This document shows positions 37,301 to 45,559 of a stretch of DNA of 64,000 nt, in pieces. Source of the stretch: Phymorhynchus buccinoides (taxonomy: Eukaryota; Mollusca; Gastropoda; Neogastropoda; Raphitomidae); NCBI GenBank assembly GCA_017654935.2, contig CM065704.1, positions 18,826,168-18,890,167 on the forward strand, in the 5' to 3' direction. The notes beneath the pieces were generated by a model. It was not told the origin of the DNA and did no database searches. It saw only the letters and a program-made list of their open reading frames with translations. Positions within the stretch are counted from its first letter, which is position 1, and each line of letters begins with the position of its first letter. The translations under genes and the position numbers were made by a program.

Positions 37301-40300
37301 TTTGTTCTTAACATAGTGTACTGTGTAGTGAAGTCCTCTGCACATCTACTCTGTGGGAGTACCTATTCTTATTCTATTTACAGGAGTGGTGCAGTTGGCA
37401 AGATGAATCTTTTGAAGAGATGGACAGCACTCTAGCAGTTCAGCAGGTAAACATTCTTTAGTCATGCTGAACAGTCTTCACCAAGCTGTCTCAGTATGAC
37501 TGGTGGTCTTTCCTTACCTTCACCGCTACATGTGACGCAGCACCACAAAGGGACATGAAGTGGCTGGGCAGGCTTGGAAAGGCAACAATCTCATGTTTTG
37601 TCCATTTTGAGTTATGGGTATTTTCGTTTTCTCTAACATCTTATCTTTCATATTTATAAAGCCGAAAGGATCATCTTTATACAATGTATGGTAGACCTCT
37701 AAATGGTCTTAATATAAGTGCTTTAAAATGAGTAGGTTAATGCATTTTCTTTAGCTAGGCTGGACATTACTATGTCATTAGACTACATTTTTAGTTGTTT
37801 TCTTAAAATGGCCGACACTCACCCTACTAACTCATAGTTGTTCTCTGGAACAGAAAAAGATAGAAGAATGGTTGTTGTATCAATAGAAAGATGTTCCCTC
37901 AGTTCCCTCAATGTTCCCTCAGCAAGTTGCCACCACCCTGTCATTGGAGGCATTCAAAACAGCCCTCCATAAGCACCTCCACCAAACCACCCCGCCTCAG
38001 TCACTTCCTCCCCCCCCCCCCCCCCCCCCCTGCCCCAAGCACACATTAAACTAGGGAATTAGGGGCTATAGATCAAAATAGTGGTAAATGAAGGGCAGGA
38101 GCTGTGCCGGTCAGGGTTTGCCCCCGGGGACCGCTATGGTAACCGGATACTACGAAATAAAGGTCTATGGTCCTTTGTGCACGCGACATGTGCAGCCTTA
38201 TGTTATGCATGTCCCCCAAATACAAATACTCCTTTGCATGCATCATGCGGGGCCCAAGTTTCCCCGGCTGATCCGGGGGGACATAATGGCCGTGCATTAC
38301 ACACTCTGTATGCATCATGTGGGGTCCTGGGGTCCCCAGCTAGACCGGGGGCATTTAACGGTCATACATGACTTTTAACTCTTGTCTTTCCCCTCTATCA
38401 CACACACCCACACTACTTTTTATTTTCTTTAAAAAAAATTAAAACCTCAAATATCTAGCTAACTTCCTTCAACTTTAAATCCTATAAATATCCTTCTACA
38501 TAGTAAACAGTGTATCTACAAATACTTAAGTTATTCCTGACTATCTTGAGCTCATCGGATCTTCTCCCCATAATGTCTGATCATTTCACTTTCTACTTTA
38601 GTTTTGCTGTTATTTTCTTTCTTTTTCGTACTACCCCCTAAAGTGGCAGCAGAATCTTCAACGTGATGAAGTTGGCTGCCTAAGGAGAAGAAGAAGAAGC
38701 AAGAGAATTGTGTGAAGTTTTCAAATATATATAATTTTCCCAGAAAAGGTCAGTTTAATACTTATTGTCCCTTCCGTGGTGCTGGGTCACATGTGTGTTT
38801 TTGCTTTTGTCTGTCTCAGTGTCTGTCTGTCTGCCTATATGCTGTCTGTCTCAGTGTCTGTCTGTCTGCCTATATGCTGTCTGTCTCAGTGTCTGTCTGT
38901 CTGCCTATATGCTGTCTGTCTCAGTGTCTGTCTGTCTGTCTATATGCTGTCTGTCTCAGTGTCTGTCTGTCTGCCTATATGCTGTCTGTCTCAGTGTCTG
39001 TCTGTCTGTCTATATGCTGTCTGTCTCAGTGTCTGTCTGTCTGCCTATATGCTGTCTGTCTCAGTGTCTGTCTGTCTGCCTATATGCTGTCTGTCTCAGT
39101 GTCTGTCTGCCTATATGCTGTCTGTCTCAGTGTCTGTCTGTCTGTCTATATGCTGTCTGTCTCAGTGTCTGTCTGTCTGCCTATATGCTGTCTGTCTCAG
39201 TGTCTGTCTGCCTATATGCTGTCTGTCTCAGTGTCTGTCTGCCTATATGCTGTCTGTCTCAGTGTCTGTCTGCCTATATGCTGTCTGTCTCAGTGTCTGT
39301 CTGCCTATATGCTGTCTGTCTCAGTGTCTGTCTGCCTATATGCTGTCTGTTTCAGTGTCTGTCTGCCTATATGCTGTCTGTCTCAGTGTCTGTCTGCCTA
39401 TATGCTGTCTGTTACTGTGTCAATGAATTGTGTTAACTGTTCAAAGGAATATGTGCTTTTTAACCCTTTCGCCACCAGCCATTTTTCAGCCAAAAAATAC
39501 CATTTAACTTAACTGTGTACTGGAGAGAAAAAAAATCTGCAATATTGCTAATTCCTCTGTGACATGTATAACATTAGGCCTATCCTTACCTCCCAAAATT
39601 ACGAAAATAGGGTCTTCAGATAACAGGCCCTGATTTTATGCCTTTTAGTGACATGGGTATTAACTTAATAATTAAGTCATTGTGGTGCTAAAATGCGGCA
39701 TTGGCGGTGAAAGGGTTAAACTTAACTGATTTTATGCCTTTTAGTGACATGGGTATTAACTTAATAATTAAGTCATTGTGGTGCTAAAATGCGGCATTGG
39801 CGGTGAAAGGGTTAAACTTAACTGATTTTATTCCTTTTAGTGACATGGGTATTAACTTAATAATTAAGTCATTGTGGTGCTAAAATGCGGCATTGGCGGT
39901 GAAAGGGTTAAACTTAACTGGGAAGAGAAACGAAAAATCTACAATATTGGGAATTCCTCTGTGACATATATAACACTAGGCCTATCTTTACCTCCCAAGA
40001 TTCAGAAAATAGGGTCTTTGGATAACAGGCCCTGATTTGATGCCTTCTAGTGACATGGGTGTTAAGCCATTGTGGTGCATAAATGCGATATTGGCGGTGA
40101 AAGGGTTAAAAGAATCACACTCTACTGTTATAGTTTCATGACCATTAATGCATTATACAGAACTTCTTTGGTGATGTTTTTAGTCATAAATAGAGGAGAG
40201 GCTGAGTAGAACTACAAGTAAAGCTCTCCTGATTAACAGACTGTTGACAAAATCTGTGTGCCAATAAGTTGGGTTGGGCTGTAGGGCAACTTGTATGGGT

Positions 40301-41292
40301 TTGTTGAAATGTGTAAGGCAGGTTAGAAAACTGGTCATTTATTATTTGAACACAACTGAAGTTTCTATTTCAGGTTTACTCAGTGTCATTACTACTAAAG
40401 GGGGAAGTCTTTGTCTTATTTCTACTTCTACTAAGTTCTAGTCATCATATTGCTTGACGTGTGTCAATTGGTGCATGCTGGCATGCTTAACTCAACTCAA
40501 CTCAGACAACTTTATTATCTCTTAGAGAGAAATTAAGTGTGGTGATGTCTGCAGTTGACACAGTTAAAACAAGACACATTATAATCATATAATAAAAAGG
40601 CAAGTGTGTGTGTGTCTGTGTGTGTGTGTCTGTGTGTGTCTGTCTGTCTGAAACACAAAACGGGCCTTATAACTCCGCCGTTTTTCGACCGAATCGCTTC
40701 AAATTTGCTGTCAGGCTTGCTGTGGTCGGGGCAAAGCCTGGCAGCAAATTTGAAGAGAATCGGGAGAGCGCGTCACTCTCAGAGCAGCGCCAACGGGAAA
40801 CGGGGCCTTATAACTCCGCCTTTAACCGAATCGCTTCAAATTTTGCTGTCAGGCTTGCTGTGGCCGAAAAGCGCTTCAAATTTGCTGTACTCAGCGTTGC
40901 CAGTACTTGGCGTTACCGTTACTAGGCGTTACCAGCGTTACCAGTATTTGGCGTACTCAGCGTTGCGCTAGTATACATTAAAAACAAGATGTGCTTCTAA
41001 AACATAAATGACAATACCATTAAATCATAGCACACATGATGATAATTATCACTCGAGAACAAAACAGCAGTGCTTAAAACAAAACATGTTGCCAATATTA
41101 AAAACATTTTAAAACAAAGTACAGAACATATTACCATTTAAGATAAATCACTTTAATTATATCATTTTAAATGCACAAGGGACTTATTTATAGCAAAGCA
41201 CGCATACTTTATGTTTAAACAAAGTCATATATTATCATATTTACAAGTTAATGTATCCACATCCTGCGCGCGTGCATTGACCGCGCACACAT

Positions 41293-41325
<33 letters not shown>

Positions 41326-42125
41326 ACATACCGGTACACGCGCGGGAGAGCTAAGAGATTGTTGCTTGTTAAAATGTGTACCAAGCTTTAAAACGTATAG
41401 AAGCCTAATTAAGACAGATATTGCACTCATTTATTTAACAAAGAAATGGACACGGGTAAAAAAACTTTCTACTTCTAAGAGTCTTGAATTTCGGAGTTCG
41501 GAAGGGCTTGCCAGAAGGCAAGAGCTCATAAAATTTGCTCATGCCGTGGCTGCAGTCACTCGATGTCATTCGTCCTTTGTGACGTCTTTCACTCGTCGTT
41601 CATACGACGCATTCACACCGCTCTGTTTCACTCCCACAATCTTACCGCAAACGTTCACTATTTTATTCAATACATTCTTATTCTTGACGCTCAAACTACC
41701 GAACCAGCACACACAGGAAAATGTTAAAATGGACTCAATGAAGCACCTGTAAAAACCCTGCAGTACTGTTTTGTTGACATCAAGACTTCTTAGTTTCTGC
41801 TAACAGTAGATTCTAGAATTGCAGTGTATTGCATCGACATTGGCATTAAAATTCAATTTATGATCAATAGTTGTTCCTAAGTACTTGTACTCACTCACTC
41901 GCTCAACTTTCGTTCCGTTAATAAAAATATCAGGCACAACTGAGGGCTTTCATCTAAAATCAATCACCATTTCTTTCGTCTTTTGCACATTCAGATCTAG
42001 ATTATTATTCTTACACCAGGTAACAAAAACATTCACACGGTCAAAATAGATTTGGTCCGTCTCTTGTGTGCGCGTGTGTGTGTGTGTGAATGTGTGTTCA
42101 TGTGTATGTGTGTGTGCTGGTGTAT

Positions 42126-42156
<31 letters not shown>

Positions 42157-45100
42157 AGTGAGAATGAGAAGGATACATGATAAATGACCTGAATTTGTTA
42201 CCATATAGATGTATTTTGTATTTGTTGTCCATCCAAGTGCATGCTATTGTTGTTGGGTTGCATGTTTGAAACCAAACTGATTTCCTTTGTAGTTTGTACA
42301 CTGATGCATTGGGTAATTCTTGATTGTTTGCCTTTCTGTCTCTCCATGGCTGTCTCTCTGTGTGTCTTCCAGTTTATACAGCAGGCCATCAGGAAGGATG
42401 TGTCCAAGGTGGAGGAGATTCTGACCCCACCAGAAGGACAAGACGAAGGGGTGTGGAAATATGAACATCTTCGGTAAGTGATTAAACATGATAATGAGGG
42501 CAAAGTTTTATTTCCATTAATGGTTTCTTTATCTTTTACAATTTGTTTATGGTTTCTTTATCTTTTACAATTATGGTTTCTTTATCTTTTACAATTTGTT
42601 TATGGTTTCTATATCTTGTAGCTACAGGATCAGGGAATGAACGTGAAGAAAGCAACATTTGATTTTTGTAAAGCATGAGGGTGGTTTTTTTCTTCTCCCT
42701 CCTTTTAGTCTTTGTTTTTGATACATTTTTAAAATATTTATCTACAGGCTTTTCCGCACTGTACCTATTATTATTTTTTATTTTACTCTATTTTTTCTGT
42801 ATTTTTTTTCTACAAGTAGAAAATAATGCCTAAGTGAAAAAAAATGTTTTGTATTGAATTTTGTGTGCAGACAATTCTGTATGGAACTGAATGGCCTGGC
42901 TGTGAAGCTTCAAGCAAGTGTAAGTACCAGTGTGCCTTGTTAAAGACCTACAGAGCCGGCTGTCAAAATCACGTATTTCACGTGTTTTCCTTCTCATAGC
43001 TGGTAAAAAATCTTATTTTGACCAAGTGTTGCTCCCATGCACATTGAAAACGAGGCATCACTTTAAAGGGCAGCCTCGTTCCAGCTGGCTCTGTGGGTAT
43101 GCTTACTGTAAAGACCCTTTTCCTCCCATGCATTCCCTTAACAGCAGTTTCCATATAAATGTATGGTGTCAGAAACGTCAAGTCAGTCTGCATGGTTTTT
43201 TAAAAGGTCAAATTTTTGAAAAGCACTGCTAATCTGTTTTTGTTGTTATTCTTGGACGATGTGATCAGAGGAAGGGAAATTACTGAGAAATTACTGTTTT
43301 GTGTGTGTTTGAAACCGCCTGAAATTTATTTCCATACCATTTTGTTAGATTCACTGTTAAGAGGCTTGGGTTTTTTCGTGTTTTGTTCTTTTCATTAAAA
43401 TTATAAATATCTTGTGAAAACTTTTTCTCTGAATTTGTTTTCAAAAGACAACGGATTAGTTATTACTTTGTAGTCTTTGTGTTTTGTTTTTTAATTTTCA
43501 TAAGAAATATGTAATCATGTTCCTTTTGGTAATTTTATTTTCATTGTACAATGTAAGAAATACATGATCACGAAGCTAACTTTTGCTGTTTGTTTTGTGC
43601 TGTCTTGTGTTGAAATTGACATTGATGAGCTGTGTTGTGACGCATGGGTGAAAGTAGCTCAGGCATGCTCCTGAACTCAGCATTGAAGCATCTGATAGAA
43701 GAGGCCTTTAGGATTGGCCATCTTCTCATCCGGATCTGTGGTCTTTAAAAAATCAAAGCATTTCTACCAAGATTTGTGGCAGATTAAAACAAAAGATGAT
43801 AGATATGCGATCCTAACACTATCCCCACCCGTACTGTTTTCACAGACGCAGACACATTGGACATTATTTTTAATGCAGTGACCACTTCAGGATTGGGAAG
43901 ATTCAGAGAACGTTAGAACGTGTCATTTGAGGATTGAGAGGATGTTTTAGTTTGACCCGTGTGTGACAGGCGGAGTGCAACCCAGAGACGTGCACCCAGA
44001 TGACGGCCACCGAGCAGTGGATCTTCCTCTGTGCCGCACACAAGACGCCAAAGGAGGTACACCTTGCTTTCAGTACCATTAACCCCTTGACTGACAAATA
44101 ATGTATCATGTACGGACTTGATGACGTCACTGATGAAGGGGAATAACTCTAGAACATTGTTTTTTTTGCCTTTTAATAGTCATGAGGGTTATAACCCCAG
44201 ACCATATTGCCAGATTGACTCTAACAGTTGTCTTTTCCATTTGAGTCTTTGACAAGTTTGGATTTCATTTTTTATTTTTTTTTAATAATTTTTCTCCGGC
44301 AGTCAAGGTAGTTGAGCATTTCATATTATTTATTCCACTGTCACAAATTAAATCAATGCATATGTTTTCAGTTCTGAGATGTTGCAAAGGCGATACTGTA
44401 GTTTTATTGTTGGTTGGCGAGGCGGAAGATAATTGAGTTCAATACTATCCAAAGTTGTATTTTCAATCATTTTGAAAATTTGCTGATAATGCGTCTTCTG
44501 TCCAAATGTTTGCTTTTGACGATGCCGGCGATGCACAAGTGCCATATTTTAAGGACTATAAGGCACACCTGATTACAATTTACATAAAATTCAAATTTTG
44601 TTGTAGTTTCTTACTATATTATCTGTCACATTATAAGGCGCAGGGGTCTCAGTCTGGGAACAAAGTATCGCCTTACAGTCAGTAAAATACAGTAGACATA
44701 GAAAGCTTTCATTGCGGACTCCATTTTGACACGTCTGTTGAACACAAGGCCAAACTGGCATACTAAGACAGTAACCACGAAGGATAGAAAGATGTGCTCA
44801 AGTTTTGGGAGACTGTTAGGCAGGCAGATGATTTTTTCTGAGCATAACAAAATGTTTTAAAGTTGGTTGAAAAAAAATAGGGCTTGTTGGTTGACTAAAG
44901 TTTCAATTTGTTGTTGTTGTTGCCTAATGTTTGTTTTTTCTTTTTCCTTAGTGTCCAGCCATTGACTACACGCGTCACACCTTGGACGGCGCTGCCTGTC
45001 TTCTCAACAGTAACAAGTACTTCCCCAGCAGGTGTGTGGGTGTAGTGCGTGTCTGTTTGTGTGTGTTTATTTGTTTGTGTGTTTTCTTTTTGTTTACTGA

Positions 45101-45528
45101 AACAGATCAGGTTTTTTAATTGACTTTACAGAGTGCAACAAAGTTGGCAATTCTGGAGAAGTTTTAAGCCATGTAAGTCCAAATCACACTTTAAAAAAAA
45201 AAAATCCAAATCATATTTTCATATTTTTATTCTTTAAACTTTTTGTTTCTTTTTGTCAGATAATAAAGGAAAACATTTGGGAATCAGTGTTAATTATTCT
45301 TTTTGGTATTACATGTGTTTTTGTTGTTGTTTCACAATGATAAACTATTGGCTATTCAGCATGTCGGTGTTCACTGACTTCTTCTGCTGTGTCATTGTTC
45401 AGGGTCAGTATGAAAGTGGCACAGCGGTAACGCATTCACCTTGTGTCAAATAAACCCGAGTTCGAACCTGGGTACAGAGGATTTTTCCTCTCACTTTGCA
45501 CTAGGCCTCATGGTGTGAACGTGGAGTG

Positions 45529-45559
<31 letters not shown>

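Noticed and set aside
38712..39512. 266-codon Cys/Leu/Ser-rich membrane-protein-like frame
   Set aside because: Product of the 35/31-bp minisatellite in MOB4 intron 2; open in three frames at once.
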